The notes: generated by a model not told the origin, from the sequence alone. A stretch of DNA of 64,000 bases from Sphingomonadaceae bacterium (GCA_025056155.1 JANWWL010000001.1:236150-300149), one strand, 5' to 3'; counted from the stretch's first letter, positions 54,185 through 63,978 are shown. Made by a program: numbers and translations.

Positions 54185-55078
54185 ATGTCGATGTTCCGTC
54201 CCGACCTGCTCAAGGGCCACCGCATCCTCGTGACCGGCGGCGGCACGGGGCTCGGGAAGTCGATGGCCGAAGCCTTCGCCGCCCACGGCGCCGAAGTGGT
54301 GATCTGGGGTCGGCGAGGCCAGATCCTCGAAGAAGCCGCGCGCGAGATGCACGAGGCCACGGGGGCCAAGGTGACGCCCATGGCGGTCGACATCCGCAAC
54401 CCGGCCCAGATCGACGAGGCGATGGAGAAGATCTTCGCCGAGGCGCCCCTGACCGGGCTCGTGAACAACGCGGCCGGCAACTTCATCAGCCGCACCGAGG
54501 ACCTTTCGGCCAACGCATTCAACGCCATCGCGTCGATCGTGGCCCACGGCACCTTCAACACCACCGTGGCCGCCGGCCGTCGCTGGATCGCGGGCGGGCA
54601 CAAGGGCAACATTCTGTCGATCGTGACGACCTGGGTGTGGACCGGGTCGCCGTTCACCGTGCCGTCGGCCATGTCGAAGGCGGGTGTCGCCGCCATGACC
54701 CAGTCGCTGGCCGTCGAATGGGGCCCCAAGGGCATCCGGGCCAACGCCATCGCCCCGGGACCCTTCCCCACCAAAGGCGCCTGGGAGCGGCTGATGCCCG
54801 AGCCGCTGGCCCGCAAGCTGGGCGACGGCACGGGCGCTGCCAACATTCCCTTGCGCCGGATGGGCGAGCATCGGGAGCTGGCGAACCTTGCCCTGTTCCT
54901 CATGTCGGACGAATGCGCGTATCTCACGGGCGAGGTGATCGCCATCGACGGGGGGCAGTGGCTGGCCACCAGTGGCAATTTCCATAGCCTCACCCGATTG
55001 TCGGACGAGGATTGGGCGATGATCGCCGAAGCCATCCGGGCGACCAACAGCCGCGACCGGGCCCAGCGCACCACCTGA
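54185..55078 (+). CDS. SDR oxidoreductase, 2,4-dienoyl-CoA reductase-like
   Basis: A 297-residue SDR with LVTGGGTGLGKSMAEAFA at the nucleotide site, LVNNAAGNFISRTEDLS and NAIAPGPFPTKGAWERL. The usual Tyr-x3-Lys motif reads Ser-Ala-Met-Ser-Lys (PSAMSKAG), the variant seen in dienoyl-CoA reductases, where Ser replaces the Tyr. A role in unsaturated fatty-acid oxidation is plausible. A purine-rich AGGGGAGAG site precedes ATG 54185. Confidence 0.9.
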   Translation: MSMFRPDLLKGHRILVTGGGTGLGKSMAEAFAAHGAEVVIWGRRGQILEEAAREMHEATGAKVTPMAVDIRNPAQIDEAMEKIFAEAPLTGLVNNAAGNFISRTEDLSANAFNAIASIVAHGTFNTTVAAGRRWIAGGHKGNILSIVTTWVWTGSPFTVPSAMSKAGVAAMTQSLAVEWGPKGIRANAIAPGPFPTKGAWERLMPEPLARKLGDGTGAANIPLRRMGEHRELANLALFLMSDECAYLTGEVIAIDGGQWLATSGNFHSLTRLSDEDWAMIAEAIRATNSRDRAQRTT

Positions 55079-55124
55079 CGGCCGGCCTTGACCCCGCTCG
55101 CTGCGGGCGGGAAGGAACCGGGCG

Positions 55125-55571
55125 ATGACCGACACCCTCGCCCTGGTGGCTCTGGCCGGGCTAGCGTTGGTGGTCGCCGTGCTGTTGGCCATCCGGCTCA
55201 GAGCCTTAAGCCGGCGGCGGGTGATCCGGCTCGAGCAGGCCCCACCCGCCGCGGCAGTCGCTTCGCCGCCCGCTCCGCCCGCGGAATCGCCGGCCTTCAC
55301 CCCACCTCCCGCCGCGGGCCCGCCCGATGACCTGAAGCGCATCAAGGGGATCGGCCCCAAGCTCGAGGCCCTGCTGAACGGGCTGGGCATTACGCGGTAC
55401 GCGCAGCTCGCCGAGCTCAGTCCTGAGGCGATGGCGGCACTCGACGCGCGGCTCGGCCCCTTCCAGGGTCGACCCGCCCGCGACCGCTGGCAGGAACAGG
55501 CGCGCCTGCTGGCCGAAGGAGACCTGGCCGCCTTCGAGCGGCAGCACGGGCGCCTGGGCGAGCGCCCTTGA
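55125..55571 (+). CDS. Helix-hairpin-helix domain membrane protein
   Basis: A 148-residue protein with an N-terminal membrane helix (LALVALAGLALVVAVLLAI), a Pro/Ala linker and a C-terminal helix-hairpin-helix unit (DDLKRIKGIGPKLEALLNGLGI) of the type often annotated as flap-endonuclease-like. DNA binding at the membrane is possible but unproven. The stop overlaps the MFS start as TTGA. Confidence 0.82.
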   Translation: MTDTLALVALAGLALVVAVLLAIRLRALSRRRVIRLEQAPPAAAVASPPAPPAESPAFTPPPAAGPPDDLKRIKGIGPKLEALLNGLGITRYAQLAELSPEAMAALDARLGPFQGRPARDRWQEQARLLAEGDLAAFERQHGRLGERP

Positions 55572-56842
55572 ACGGGGCGGCCACGGCCGGAACCAGCCGG
55601 CGAGCGCTGACCTTCATCGTCGCCCTCGTCCTCATCGACACGCTGTCGTTCGGCCTCGTCATCCCCGTGCTCCCCGCGATCGTGATGGAACTCGCGCGCG
55701 TCCCGCTCTCCGAGGCGTCGGCCATCGGGGGCTGGCTGGTCATGGCATTCGCCCTGGCCCAGTTCCTCGCCTCGCCCATCCTGGGGGCGCTTTCGGATCG
55801 CCACGGTCGCCGCCCGATCCTGCTCGTTTCGGCCGGCGGGCATGCCGTGGCCTTCCTGATCGCGGGGCTGGCGCCCAGCTTGTGGGTGTTGCTGGTGGGC
55901 CGGGTCATCTCGGGGCTAACCGGCGCGAGCTTCTCGACCGCCTACGCCTACATCGCCGACGTCACGCCTCCCGAGCGACGGGCGCAGAACTTCGGTCTGG
56001 TGGGCGTGGCCTTCGGTCTGGGCTTCATGCTGGGGCCGGCCCTGGGCGGCCTCTTGGGCGGCATCGACCATCGCCTGCCCTTCTACGCCGCGGCCGGCGT
56101 CTGCCTTTTGAACTTCGCCCTGGGGTGGTGGGCGCTTCCGGAAAGCCTGGGCCCACATTTGCGTCGCCCCTTCGACTGGGCGCGCGCCAATCCCTTCGCG
56201 GTCTTCACGCGGCTCAAGGCGCTGGGCGGGCCGCTGGCGCTGCTGGCCGCCGTCCACTTCCTGTGGTGGTTCGCCATCCAGGCCCAGCACTCGATCTGGC
56301 CTTACTACACGCAGTACCGCTATGGCTGGACGGAACAGCAGGTGGGCCTTTCGCTGGGGCTCGTGGGCCTCTTGTCGGTGCTGGTGAACGGCTATCTTGT
56401 CCGCCGTGCGGTCAAGGCCTTGGGCGAAGCCCGGACGCTGCGCGTGGGCCTGTTCATGGGGGCGACCGCCATGGCGGCCTATGCCCTGGCTGGGGCCCCG
56501 ATGCTCTTGCTGGCGGGGATGCTGGTGGGCTCGCTGGGGGGGCTCGCGCCGTCGTCGCTGCAGGCCCTCGCCACCTCGGAGGCCGCCGCCAACGCCCAGG
56601 GCGAGCTGCAGGGCGCCCTCAACGCGCTCACGTCGATCGCCATCGTGGTGGGCCCGCCGCTCTATTCCCAGCTGTTCGCCCACAGCTCCGGAGCCGAGCC
56701 CTGGGTCGCCTTTCCCGGCCTTCCCTTCGCGCTGGCCGCGACGCTTGCGGCCACGGCGTTCCTCCTCTCGCTCAAGGTGCGGCCGCGCGACGGGGGTGGT
56801 GCCACGCCGGCCGGCCAACCGCTGCTGGAACCCCTGGGCTAG
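55568..56842 (+). CDS. MFS transporter, TCR/Tet family
   Basis: A 424-residue 12-helix major facilitator of the tetracycline-resistance type: [12 protein letters not shown] in helix 1, [14 protein letters not shown] (motif A), [51 protein letters not shown] (motif C region, given as a continuous domain from about residue 110). The drug substrate is not predictable. Starts at TTG 55568. Its TAG stop overlaps the convergent amidohydrolase stop. Confidence 0.88.
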   Translation: MNGAATAGTSRRALTFIVALVLIDTLSFGLVIPVLPAIVMELARVPLSEASAIGGWLVMAFALAQFLASPILGALSDRHGRRPILLVSAGGHAVAFLIAGLAPSLWVLLVGRVISGLTGASFSTAYAYIADVTPPERRAQNFGLVGVAFGLGFMLGPALGGLLGGIDHRLPFYAAAGVCLLNFALGWWALPESLGPHLRRPFDWARANPFAVFTRLKALGGPLALLAAVHFLWWFAIQAQHSIWPYYTQYRYGWTEQQVGLSLGLVGLLSVLVNGYLVRRAVKALGEARTLRVGLFMGATAMAAYALAGAPMLLLAGMLVGSLGGLAPSSLQALATSEAAANAQGELQGALNALTSIAIVVGPPLYSQLFAHSSGAEPWVAFPGLPFALAATLAATAFLLSLKVRPRDGGGATPAGQPLLEPLG

Positions 56843-58560
56843 GCCCGGATCAGGCGCCCCGGCAGCGCCCCCGTGGGCCGGCCGTCGGCATGGGTCACCT
56901 CGCCCGCCACGATCGTCAGCACGAAGCCACGCGGTTCCTGCAGCAATCGCCCCCCGCCCGCCGGCAGGTCGAACACCATGCGGGGCGCCGGCACGGCCAG
57001 CGCCGCAGGATCGATCAGGTTGAGATCAGCCCGCAGCCCTGGCGCGATGCGGCCGCGATCGGCCCAGCCCAAGTGGCGAGCGTTGCGCCAGCTAAGGCCC
57101 CGGACGAGCTCCTCGACGGGGATCGACCGGCCCGAACGGTTGCCCCGGGGCCACAGCGCCAGCGTGGTGGTGGGGAAGCTGGCGTCGCAGATGGTCCCGC
57201 AATGCGCCCCGCCGTCCGACAGGCCGTAGAGCGTGTGGGGGGCCGTCATCATCGCGTGAACGTCGTCAAGGTCGCCGCGGGCGAAGTTGACGAGCGGCAT
57301 GTAGAGGAGCCGTCGCCCCTCGTCCTCGAGCAGCACCTCAAGCGCATGGGCGGCCGGGTCGCGGCCGAGCCGCGCCGCCTCGGCCGCGAGCGACGTCTCA
57401 GGTCGGGGCTCGTAGTCCACGACCTCCCCCATGCGGAACATGCGGTGGAAGCCCTTCGTCACCAGTCGGGCGAAGTCGCGGGCGTTCACGGCCGCATGCT
57501 CGGCGAGCAGCCGTGCCTGGAGGTCGGTCTCGGCCAGGGCGGTGATCCGTTCGGCGAACGGCCGCGCCATCAGCGCCCGCCACGACGGGCAGAGCAGGAA
57601 GGGATGGACCGAGGCCTGGAACCCCAGCACCACTCCGATCGGCCGCGGGGCCACCTGGCCTTTCACGTCGAGGCCCTGACCCACCATCCGGGCGATGGCC
57701 TCCAGAAGGTGGCGGAAGCGGTCGGGGGCTTCGTCGGCCTGCTGGACGGTGAACGACAGCGGCCGACCGGACACCCGCGCCATCGCTTCGATCAGGGCGA
57801 GTTCACGCTCGGCGAACGCATCGTCGGGCGTGAGGTAGGCATCGGAAATCAGCTGGATGACGCCCTTGCCCTCATCCCGCAGGGCCCCGGCGATCGCGAG
57901 CAGCTCTTCAGCCCCGGCCATGAAGGTGCCGATGTGGGCACCGTCGCGGGAGCGATGGACCAGCGTGCGCGAGGTGGAGAAGCCCAACGCTCCCGCCCGC
58001 AGCGCCTCCCGCGTCAGGTGGGCCATCTGGGCCCGTTCGGCCTCGGTCGGCCGCTCGCGATGGTCGGCTCCGCGCTCGCCCATCACGTAGCAGCGCAGCG
58101 CAGCGTGCGGCAGGTGGACTGCCACGTCCATGGTGAACCGGCGCCGCGCCAGCGCGTCGAGATAGTCGGGGAAGCTCTCCCAATCCCATGTCAGGCCTTC
58201 GGCCAGGGCGGTGCCCGGAATGTCCTCCACCCCTTCCAGCAGGGCAATCAGGGTGTGGTGCATGTCGGGCCGGGCCGGGGCGAAGCCCACGCCGCAATTG
58301 CCCATGGCGATGGTGGTCACGCCGTTGAGGCTGGTGGGGGCAAGCCACGGATCCCAGCTCGCCTGACCGTCGTAATGGGTGTGCAAGTCGATGAAGCCGG
58401 GCGTACACCACAGGCCCTCGGCCGCGATCACCCGGCGGGCGGGCGCCGAGATGCGGCCCACCTCGGCGATCCGGTCGCCCTGGATGCCCACGTCGGCGGT
58501 TCGTGCGGGCGCTCCCGTTCCGTCGATGACGGTCGCTCCCCGGATCACGCAGTCAAGCAT
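56839..58560 (-). CDS. D-aminoacylase/N-acyl-D-amino-acid deacylase family amidohydrolase
   Basis: A 573-residue amidohydrolase-superfamily enzyme: [19 protein letters not shown] (metal-binding HxH), [14 protein letters not shown] with the Cys used as a metal ligand in D-aminoacylases, and [17 protein letters not shown] with the catalytic Asp. It is longer than the aminoacylases and resembles the large predicted members of COG3653. Divergence from GST is absent: the GST gene lies upstream on the same strand, separated by 34 bp. Confidence 0.88.
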   Translation of the reverse strand: MLDCVIRGATVIDGTGAPARTADVGIQGDRIAEVGRISAPARRVIAAEGLWCTPGFIDLHTHYDGQASWDPWLAPTSLNGVTTIAMGNCGVGFAPARPDMHHTLIALLEGVEDIPGTALAEGLTWDWESFPDYLDALARRRFTMDVAVHLPHAALRCYVMGERGADHRERPTEAERAQMAHLTREALRAGALGFSTSRTLVHRSRDGAHIGTFMAGAEELLAIAGALRDEGKGVIQLISDAYLTPDDAFAERELALIEAMARVSGRPLSFTVQQADEAPDRFRHLLEAIARMVGQGLDVKGQVAPRPIGVVLGFQASVHPFLLCPSWRALMARPFAERITALAETDLQARLLAEHAAVNARDFARLVTKGFHRMFRMGEVVDYEPRPETSLAAEAARLGRDPAAHALEVLLEDEGRRLLYMPLVNFARGDLDDVHAMMTAPHTLYGLSDGGAHCGTICDASFPTTTLALWPRGNRSGRSIPVEELVRGLSWRNARHLGWADRGRIAPGLRADLNLIDPAALAVPAPRMVFDLPAGGGRLLQEPRGFVLTIVAGEVTHADGRPTGALPGRLIRA

Positions 58561-58594
58561 GGTCTCCTCCCTCGGCGGCGCCGGGCCCGCCCGC

Positions 58595-59230
58595 TCAGGC
58601 CTGTGCGCTCGGTCGCGCCCGGATGGCCTGGTACCAGCGGCGCACGGCCGGATGCCCGTCGCCCGGCCGCAGGTCTACCCACTTGCCGAACTCCACGCAC
58701 ACGAAGGCCGTGATGTCGGCCACCGTGAAGCGGTCCCCGGCCACGAACGGCTGTTCGGCCAGCCGCCGCTCGAGGGCATCGAGCCAGTGGCGGGCCAACA
58801 CGCGGCCGCGTTCGGCGAGGGCCGGGATGTGGTCGGTGGCGGGCACCGCACCGGGGGCGCTGCGATGAGCGAAGGCGGGGGCCGTGTTGCGGAAGATGGC
58901 CGCGATGTTCAGAAGCCCGTCGAACTCCATGCGGCGCTGCCAGCTTTCGATCCGGGCCTTGTCCAGGGGATCGCGGCCCATCAGGTTGGGCTCGGGCTGG
59001 AGTTCCTCGAAGTAGCGGCAGATGGCGATCGACTCGTCCAGCACCGTGCCGTCGTCGAGCACCAGGGTGGGCAGCACGCCCCGCGGGTTGATGGCCAGGA
59101 ATTCGGGGGAAAGGTTGGCGCCCGAAGGGATGTCGACCTCCTCCCGTGGCACCTCGATGCCCTTCTCCGCCAGGAAGATCCGCACCCGGCGGGGGTTGGG
59201 GGCCATGCGCATGTCGTACAACCGCACCAT
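58595..59230 (-). CDS. Glutathione S-transferase family protein
   Basis: A 211-residue GST. The thioredoxin-like N-domain (MVRLYDMRMAPNPRRVRIFLAEKGI, INPRGVLPTLVLDDGTVLDESIAICRYFEEL, spanning residues 1-75) contains the glutathione-binding PTL and ESxAI motifs. The all-helical C-domain has VAGDRFTVADITAFV. The active-site residue is probably Asn/Ser near residue 11 (APNPRR). ATG 59230 sits 84 bp from the divergent GNAT start. Confidence 0.9.
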   Translation of the reverse strand: MVRLYDMRMAPNPRRVRIFLAEKGIEVPREEVDIPSGANLSPEFLAINPRGVLPTLVLDDGTVLDESIAICRYFEELQPEPNLMGRDPLDKARIESWQRRMEFDGLLNIAAIFRNTAPAFAHRSAPGAVPATDHIPALAERGRVLARHWLDALERRLAEQPFVAGDRFTVADITAFVCVEFGKWVDLRPGDGHPAVRRWYQAIRARPSAQA

Positions 59231-59314
59231 CCCGGCCTTTCCTTCGCCACCTTTGCTCTCTATGCCGCGCCCCGCGATGACTGGGACCTGTCAAGCTCGT
59301 CGGTGCCGGGGCCG

Positions 59315-59881
59315 ATGACCACCGGCACCCTGGCCGGGGCCAACGACCGGCTTCCCGCCGACGTGACGATCGAACCGATGGCTCCTGGCGACCGCCCGGC
59401 CGTCGATGCCCTGGTGGAGCGCTGCTTCGGCCCCGAGCGGCGGGGCCGTACGGCCAATCTGCTGCGCGGCACGTCGGCACCGGTGCCGGGCCTGGCCTTC
59501 GTGGCCGTGGCTCGGGGTGCGCTGGTGGGTGCCATCCGCTGCCATCCCGTGGCCTGGCAGGCTCCGTTCGCCCGGCCGCGGCCGCTGTTGCTGCTGGGCC
59601 CGATGGTCACGGCGCCCGAGCGGCGCGGCCAGGGGATCGGCCTGGCGCTGCTGGCGCGCGTGGTGGCGGAGCTCGACGCCCAGGCGCTTGACTGCGCGCT
59701 GATCGGCGACGCCCCCTACTACGGCCGCTTCGGCTGGTCGGCCGACGTGACCCAGGAATGGGAGCTGCCCGGGCCCGTGGAGCGGCACCGGCTGTTGCTG
59801 CGCGCGCGGCATCCCGCGCTCTATGGCGGCCGAGCGAAGCTGATGGCCGCCGCCCAGGCCGGTCTTCCCGCCGCAGCGTAA
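59315..59881 (+). CDS. GNAT family N-acetyltransferase (YhbS-like)
   Basis: A 188-residue acetyltransferase: LGPMVTAPERRGQGIGLALLARV carries the acetyl-CoA loop (RRGQGIG), followed by CALIGDAPYYGRFGW as in YhbS-type proteins. Substrate unknown. The ATG at 59315 has only a weak GGGG site; no better start was found. First of a rightward run with DUF1285, Nudix and cca. Confidence 0.88.
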   Translation: MTTGTLAGANDRLPADVTIEPMAPGDRPAVDALVERCFGPERRGRTANLLRGTSAPVPGLAFVAVARGALVGAIRCHPVAWQAPFARPRPLLLLGPMVTAPERRGQGIGLALLARVVAELDAQALDCALIGDAPYYGRFGWSADVTQEWELPGPVERHRLLLRARHPALYGGRAKLMAAAQAGLPAAA

Positions 59882-59932
59882 AGGCGGCACCCGCCGCTTG
59901 AGGGGCGGGCCGGCCGCCGGTATGCCCCGGCC

Positions 59933-60538
59933 ATGGCCGCCGGCGCCGACGAGCCCATCCGGCGCGAACCGCCCGATCTGCGGGGCCTCTCGCTGGCCGA
60001 CATCGCCCGGTTGGCGGCCGAGCGGCGGCTGCCGCCGGTGGAGACCTGGAACCCCCCGGATTGCGGTCATTCCGGCATGCGGATCGATCGGTCGGGCACC
60101 TGGTGGCATGCTGGCAGCCCCATCGGCCGACCGGCCCTCGTGCGGCTCTTCTCCACCATCCTGCGCCGCGAACCCGACGGCCGGTTCGTGCTCGTAACAC
60201 CGGTCGAGAAGCTGGCGATCGACGTCGAGGACGCGCCGTTCCTGGCCGTAGAGGCCATGAGCGAGGGCGAAGGGCGCGAGCGGCGGATCGCGTTCCGTCT
60301 GGCGACCGACGACCTGGTGATCGCAGGCCCCGACCACCCGCTGCGCTTCGCCGCCGGGGCCGATGGCGCCCCGCGGCCCTATCTCCACGTCCGGGGCGCA
60401 GCGCCATGGCCGCTTGAAGCCCTGGTGGCCCGGCCCGTCTTCTACGAGCTCGCCGCCTGGGCTCTCGCCGAACAGGAGGCGCAGGGCGGACCCCTGGGTT
60501 TGTGGAGCGATGGGGCCTTCTTTGCCTTCCCCACTTGA
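59933..60538 (+). CDS. DUF1285 domain-containing protein
   Basis: A 201-residue protein with the DUF1285 pattern: NPPDCGHSGMRIDRSGTWWHAGSPIGRPALVRLFSTILRR (from residue 40), then VTPVEKLAIDVEDAPFLAV. The fold is known structurally in the family but the function is not. It overlaps the Nudix gene start by 29 bp and stands in the DUF1285-Nudix-cca order often seen in alphaproteobacteria. Confidence 0.93.
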   Translation: MAAGADEPIRREPPDLRGLSLADIARLAAERRLPPVETWNPPDCGHSGMRIDRSGTWWHAGSPIGRPALVRLFSTILRREPDGRFVLVTPVEKLAIDVEDAPFLAVEAMSEGEGRERRIAFRLATDDLVIAGPDHPLRFAAGADGAPRPYLHVRGAAPWPLEALVARPVFYELAAWALAEQEAQGGPLGLWSDGAFFAFPT

Positions 60539-61118
60539 GCGCCTGCGCTTGGCCCTGGGCCGGGCCGCGGGTCCGCCCCGCCTGGCGGGCGATCACGCGT
60601 TCGCAAGCCTCGCCGACTTCCCCGGCCGCGCCCCGGTGCCGGCCGCCGTGCTGGTGCCCGTGCTGGCCCGCCCCGAGCCCACCGTGCTGCTCACCCGCCG
60701 CACCGCGCACCTGAAGCACCACGCGGGCCAGGTCGCCTTCCCGGGCGGCCGGATCGATCCCGGCGACCCGGGCCCGGTGGCCGCAGCCTTGCGCGAGGCT
60801 CAGGAGGAGGTGGGCCTGCCACCCGACCGTGTGGACGTGCTGGGCCTGTCGGACCCGTATGTCACGGCGACGGGTTACCGGGTGCATCCGGTGGTGGGCG
60901 TGGTGGACCCTGGCGTCGCGCTGCGCCCTAATGTCCAGGAGGTGGCCGAACTGTTCGAAGTCCCGCTCGCGCACGTGCTCGACCCCTCCACGCACCAGCT
61001 CCGCGAAGCCGAGTGGCAGGGGCGGATCCGGCGCTTCTACGTGATCGAGTGGCAGGGCCGGACGATCTGGGGCGCCACGGCGGGGATGCTCGTCAACCTG
61101 GCCGCACGCTTGCCATGA
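60510..61118 (+). CDS. CoA pyrophosphatase (Nudix hydrolase)
   Basis: A 202-residue Nudix hydrolase of the NUDT7/YeaB type. LLTRRTAHLKHHAGQVAFPGGRIDPGD precedes the Nudix box (AALREAQEEVGL with REAQEE), matching enzymes that cleave CoA and its derivatives. ATG 60510 overlaps DUF1285 by 29 bp, which suggests coupling; no other in-frame start fits the domain. The stop overlaps cca as ATGA. Confidence 0.92.
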   Translation: MGPSLPSPLERLRLALGRAAGPPRLAGDHAFASLADFPGRAPVPAAVLVPVLARPEPTVLLTRRTAHLKHHAGQVAFPGGRIDPGDPGPVAAALREAQEEVGLPPDRVDVLGLSDPYVTATGYRVHPVVGVVDPGVALRPNVQEVAELFEVPLAHVLDPSTHQLREAEWQGRIRRFYVIEWQGRTIWGATAGMLVNLAARLP

Positions 61119-62305
61119 CTCGGCTCGATCCCGCCCTGTGGCTGGACCGCCCGGGCATGGGAAAGCTTTTCGACGCGTTGGAGGCCGCGGCGGATGCGAC
61201 CCGAGTGGTGGGTGGCGCCGTGCGCGACGGGCTGTTGGGCCGGCCGGTGGCCGACGTCGACTTCGCCACCCGCTTGCGGCCCGACGACGCCAGCGCCCGC
61301 CTGCGTCGGGCGGGCATCAAGGTGGTGCCGACCGGCCTTTCCCACGGCACGATCACCGCCGTCCTGGCCGGCCGCCCGTACCAGATCACGACCCTCAGGA
61401 TCGATGCCGAAACCTTCGGGCGACATGCCCGCGTGGTCTTCACCGACGACTGGCAGGCCGATGCCGCCCGGCGCGATTTCACGGTGAACGCGATGTTTGC
61501 GCGCGCCCTGGGCGGCGAGGTGAGCGACTTCTACGGCGGCCTCGAAGACCTCCGCCGCCGGATCGTGCGCTTCATCGGCGAACCCGAAGCCCGGATCGCC
61601 GAAGATTCCTTGCGCATCCTGCGCTTCTTCCGCTTCGCCGCCCAGCTCGACTTCGGGATGGATCCAGCGGGCCTTAAGGCCTGTGCGGCCCGCGCCCGCG
61701 ACCTGCTCAGCCTTTCGCGCGAACGGATCCGCGAGGAGCTTCTCAAGCTGCTGTCGGCCCGCGATCCGGTTCCGGCGACCCAAGCCATGTTGGCGCACGG
61801 CATCCTGACCCCGATCCTCCCCGAGGCGACCGACCTCCCCCGGCTGGCCCGACTGGTAGCCGCCGAGGCCCGGGCCGAAGCCGCACCCCACCCCTTGCGG
61901 CGCTTGGCGGCCCTGTTACCCGAGGATCCCGCACTCGCGCGCGCGCTGGGATCGCGGCTTCGCCTGTCGCGCAAGGACTCCGCCCGGCTCGAAGCGGCGC
62001 TGACCGCCGGCCCGGTGCCCCGGGACCCGCGCGTCCTGGCCTACGCGCGCGGGGCCGAGGCGGCCATCGACCGGCTGTTGCTGACCGACGACCCCCGGGC
62101 CCCCGCTTGGCTGCCGCGTCTGGCCGACTGGAAGCGGCCGCAGCTTCCCGTCTCGGGCCGGGACTTGATCGCGCTCGGTCTGGCGCCCGGCCCGGAAGTG
62201 TCGCGCCGGCTGAAAGCGGTCGAGGCCCGGTGGGTGGCGGCCGGCTTTCCCGAAGACCGGGAAGCCGCCCTGGCCCTGGCCCGAACCGAGCTCGAGACGG
62301 CTTAG
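61115..62305 (+). CDS. cca: CCA-adding enzyme/polynucleotide adenylyltransferase family
   Basis: A 396-residue class II nucleotidyltransferase that builds or repairs the tRNA 3' CCA end. RVVGGAVRDGLLGRPVADVDFATRLRPDD (residues 30-58) holds the GGxVRD and DxD catalytic motifs, TDDWQADAARRDFTVNAMFA contains the RRDFT motif, and IAEDSLRILRFFRFAAQL continues. The C-terminal helical tRNA-binding domain is present. Its stop overlaps the convergent aldo/keto reductase stop by 4 bp. Confidence 0.95.
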   Translation: MTRLDPALWLDRPGMGKLFDALEAAADATRVVGGAVRDGLLGRPVADVDFATRLRPDDASARLRRAGIKVVPTGLSHGTITAVLAGRPYQITTLRIDAETFGRHARVVFTDDWQADAARRDFTVNAMFARALGGEVSDFYGGLEDLRRRIVRFIGEPEARIAEDSLRILRFFRFAAQLDFGMDPAGLKACAARARDLLSLSRERIREELLKLLSARDPVPATQAMLAHGILTPILPEATDLPRLARLVAAEARAEAAPHPLRRLAALLPEDPALARALGSRLRLSRKDSARLEAALTAGPVPRDPRVLAYARGAEAAIDRLLLTDDPRAPAWLPRLADWKRPQLPVSGRDLIALGLAPGPEVSRRLKAVEARWVAAGFPEDREAALALARTELETA

Positions 62306-63237
62306 CGCAGCGGATCGAGCATCGGCAGCGGGCCGCCCATCGCCGCCTCAAGGATCCGGTACCAGTCGCCGCGCTCCAGCCCGATCGTGAAGATCCGCGC
62401 CAGGCCGGCGAGCTCCGTGGGATCCTGCGTTCCGAACAGCGGGATCGGCTCGGCGGGGTGCACGGCCACGAAGGCGGCGGCCACCACGGCGCGCGGGACA
62501 CCTTCACGGTCGGCCACCGCATCGAGGGCGCGCAGCGTGGCCCGGTGCGCGACCGAGGTCGCGAGGTCCGGTCGGTCGCCCACCCGCCCCTCGGCCAAGG
62601 GGGCGGCGGCGATGACCCCGAGGCCCCGTTCGAGCGCGTAATCGAGCGTGCCATCGAACAGGGGAGCGGGATCGAGGGCCGAGAAGGGCACCTCGATGGC
62701 CCCCAGCCGCGCACCCAGCAGTCGCGCAAGGAAGGCAATACGTGGCAACGGATGGTGGGCGAGCCCCACCCCGCCGACCTTGCCGGCCGCGACCAACTCC
62801 CCCAGCGTCCGTGCCAGCCCCTCGGGATGGACGAGCGGGTCGGTCCGCTGGAGGATGAGGAGCTCGATCCGCTCGCGCTTCAGGAGGCGCAGGGCCTCGT
62901 CCACCTGGGCGGTGAGCGCCTGGGGCCGGTGGTCCCACGCCTGGGGGGCGAGCCCCGCCCGCAGCGCGATGGCCGCCTGCCGTGCGGCCTCGGGCGCCTC
63001 GGCGAGCGCGTCGGCCAACAGGGCGAGGTCGGCGCCCCAGGCGGTCGTGCCACCCGCCCAGGGCGCGTCGCTCACGGTCACCAGGCCCGCGCCGCCCGAG
63101 ACCGCGGCCGCGAGCGCGCGGGCGGCATCTGCTGGCCGGGTGCCGGCCAAGGGCCGGAAGGCCCACGCCCAGGGACCGACAACCAGCCCGGTCCCGCCCA
63201 GCGCGCGCGGATTGGGGGAGACGGCCAGCCGGTCCAC
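62302..63237 (-). CDS. Aldo/keto reductase family protein with degenerate active site
   Basis: A 311-residue AKR barrel: ALRLLKRERIELLILQRTDPLVHPEGLARTLGELVAAGKVGGVGLAHHP (residues about 115-165) and the C-terminal IPLFGTQDP. The usual Asp-Tyr-Lys-His tetrad looks altered: SDAPWAG replaces the DTADxYG loop (Trp for Tyr), ALRAG stands where a Lys is expected, and LILQRTD carries Gln where family members have His. It may lack reductase activity. Starts at GTG 63237. Confidence 0.8.
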   Translation of the reverse strand: MDRLAVSPNPRALGGTGLVVGPWAWAFRPLAGTRPADAARALAAAVSGGAGLVTVSDAPWAGGTTAWGADLALLADALAEAPEAARQAAIALRAGLAPQAWDHRPQALTAQVDEALRLLKRERIELLILQRTDPLVHPEGLARTLGELVAAGKVGGVGLAHHPLPRIAFLARLLGARLGAIEVPFSALDPAPLFDGTLDYALERGLGVIAAAPLAEGRVGDRPDLATSVAHRATLRALDAVADREGVPRAVVAAAFVAVHPAEPIPLFGTQDPTELAGLARIFTIGLERGDWYRILEAAMGGPLPMLDPLR

Positions 63238-63389
63238 GGGCCCGCCATGCCAGAGCGAGAGAGAGGTGGGGAGAGGTGCCGGCGATGGGGCGCCCCGTGC
63301 CGGGTCTGGGCCATCGCCGTGGCCCGCCGGCGCGGCGCTTCCCTGGGGATGGACGGAGAGGCAGGCTGCCGGCCCGTCGGCGTCGTCGC

Positions 63390-63689
63390 TCAGTCGCGCC
63401 GGCCGCCCCGGCCCACCAGACGCACGAGTGCGAGGTCGCGGGCCGGGAACAGGTGCGTCCAGCCCTGGCGCCGGGTCGAGGCCTGAAGGAGCGGCCCCAC
63501 GAGGCGCAGGCGCACCGCACCTCGGACCACGTGGCCCGAGGCAAGGTGCAGGTCGACGGCTTCGACGTCCGGGGCCTCCAGGGCGGCCCAGGCGGCGAGC
63601 GCGAGGGCGTGGGGGATGGGGTCGGGTGGCCCCGGGTCGGGCGCCGGAGTGTGGCCCGCCAGGAAACGCCGATGCCCGGAGAGGTCCAT
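63390..63689 (-). CDS. Small protein of unknown function
   Basis: A 99-residue ORF with strongly GC third codon positions throughout, which supports real coding. The middle (VEAVDLHLASGHVVRGAVRLRLVG) looks beta-rich; the C-terminus is basic (VGRGGRRD). No family was recognised and no signal or membrane segment was seen. It stands alone between the aldo/keto reductase gene and tRNA-Ser. Confidence 0.55.
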   Translation of the reverse strand: MDLSGHRRFLAGHTPAPDPGPPDPIPHALALAAWAALEAPDVEAVDLHLASGHVVRGAVRLRLVGPLLQASTRRQGWTHLFPARDLALVRLVGRGGRRD

Positions 63690-63774
63690 CGCGCTGGGAG
63701 ACGGCCGCGGCGGAGGCGGATTGAGGCGGGCGGTTGCCCGCGGCGTGCGGCCCGGCTAGGGCCGACGGGGGCTT

Positions 63775-63867
63775 GGAGTCGTGGGTGAGCGGCTGAAACC
63801 AGCGGTTTGCTAAACCGCCGTACGGGGTTGACCCGTACCGAGGGTTCGAATCCCTCCGACTCCGCCA
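63775..63867 (+). tRNA. tRNA-Ser (anticodon GCU)
   Basis: A 93-nt type II tRNA with encoded CCA. The acceptor stem GGAGTCG pairs with CGACTCC (63857-63863), the anticodon GCT is at 63809-63811 in TTTGCTAAA, there is a long variable arm (CGTACGGGGTTGACCCGTACC) and the T-loop is GGGTTCGAATCCC. It reads AGC/AGU serine codons. Confidence 0.97.
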
Positions 63868-63978
63868 GCCTCTCGTCTCCCCGTTTTGCTCTGGGTCTCT
63901 CGCTGCTGGGGTTCCCCCGGTTTCGTCGTGGGTTAGGGCTCAGGCTGTCGCCGAGGCGCTCTTCCCATCTCACGCCCG

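Noticed and set aside
52787..55843. A leftward frame of about 1,018 codons opposite argS, SPOR, SDR and MFS genes
   Set aside because: Shadow of four recognised genes; no family motif.
55568..56842. Treating the TetA-like transporter as a resistance gene
   Set aside because: The family is broad and no resistance-specific feature, mobile element or regulator is adjacent; substrate is unknown.
62504..63973. A leftward frame running through the tRNA-Ser gene, with a segment like FEPSVRVNP
   Set aside because: That peptide is the familiar artefact of translating a tRNA on the antisense strand; the region is explained by the tRNA and the aldo/keto reductase gene.
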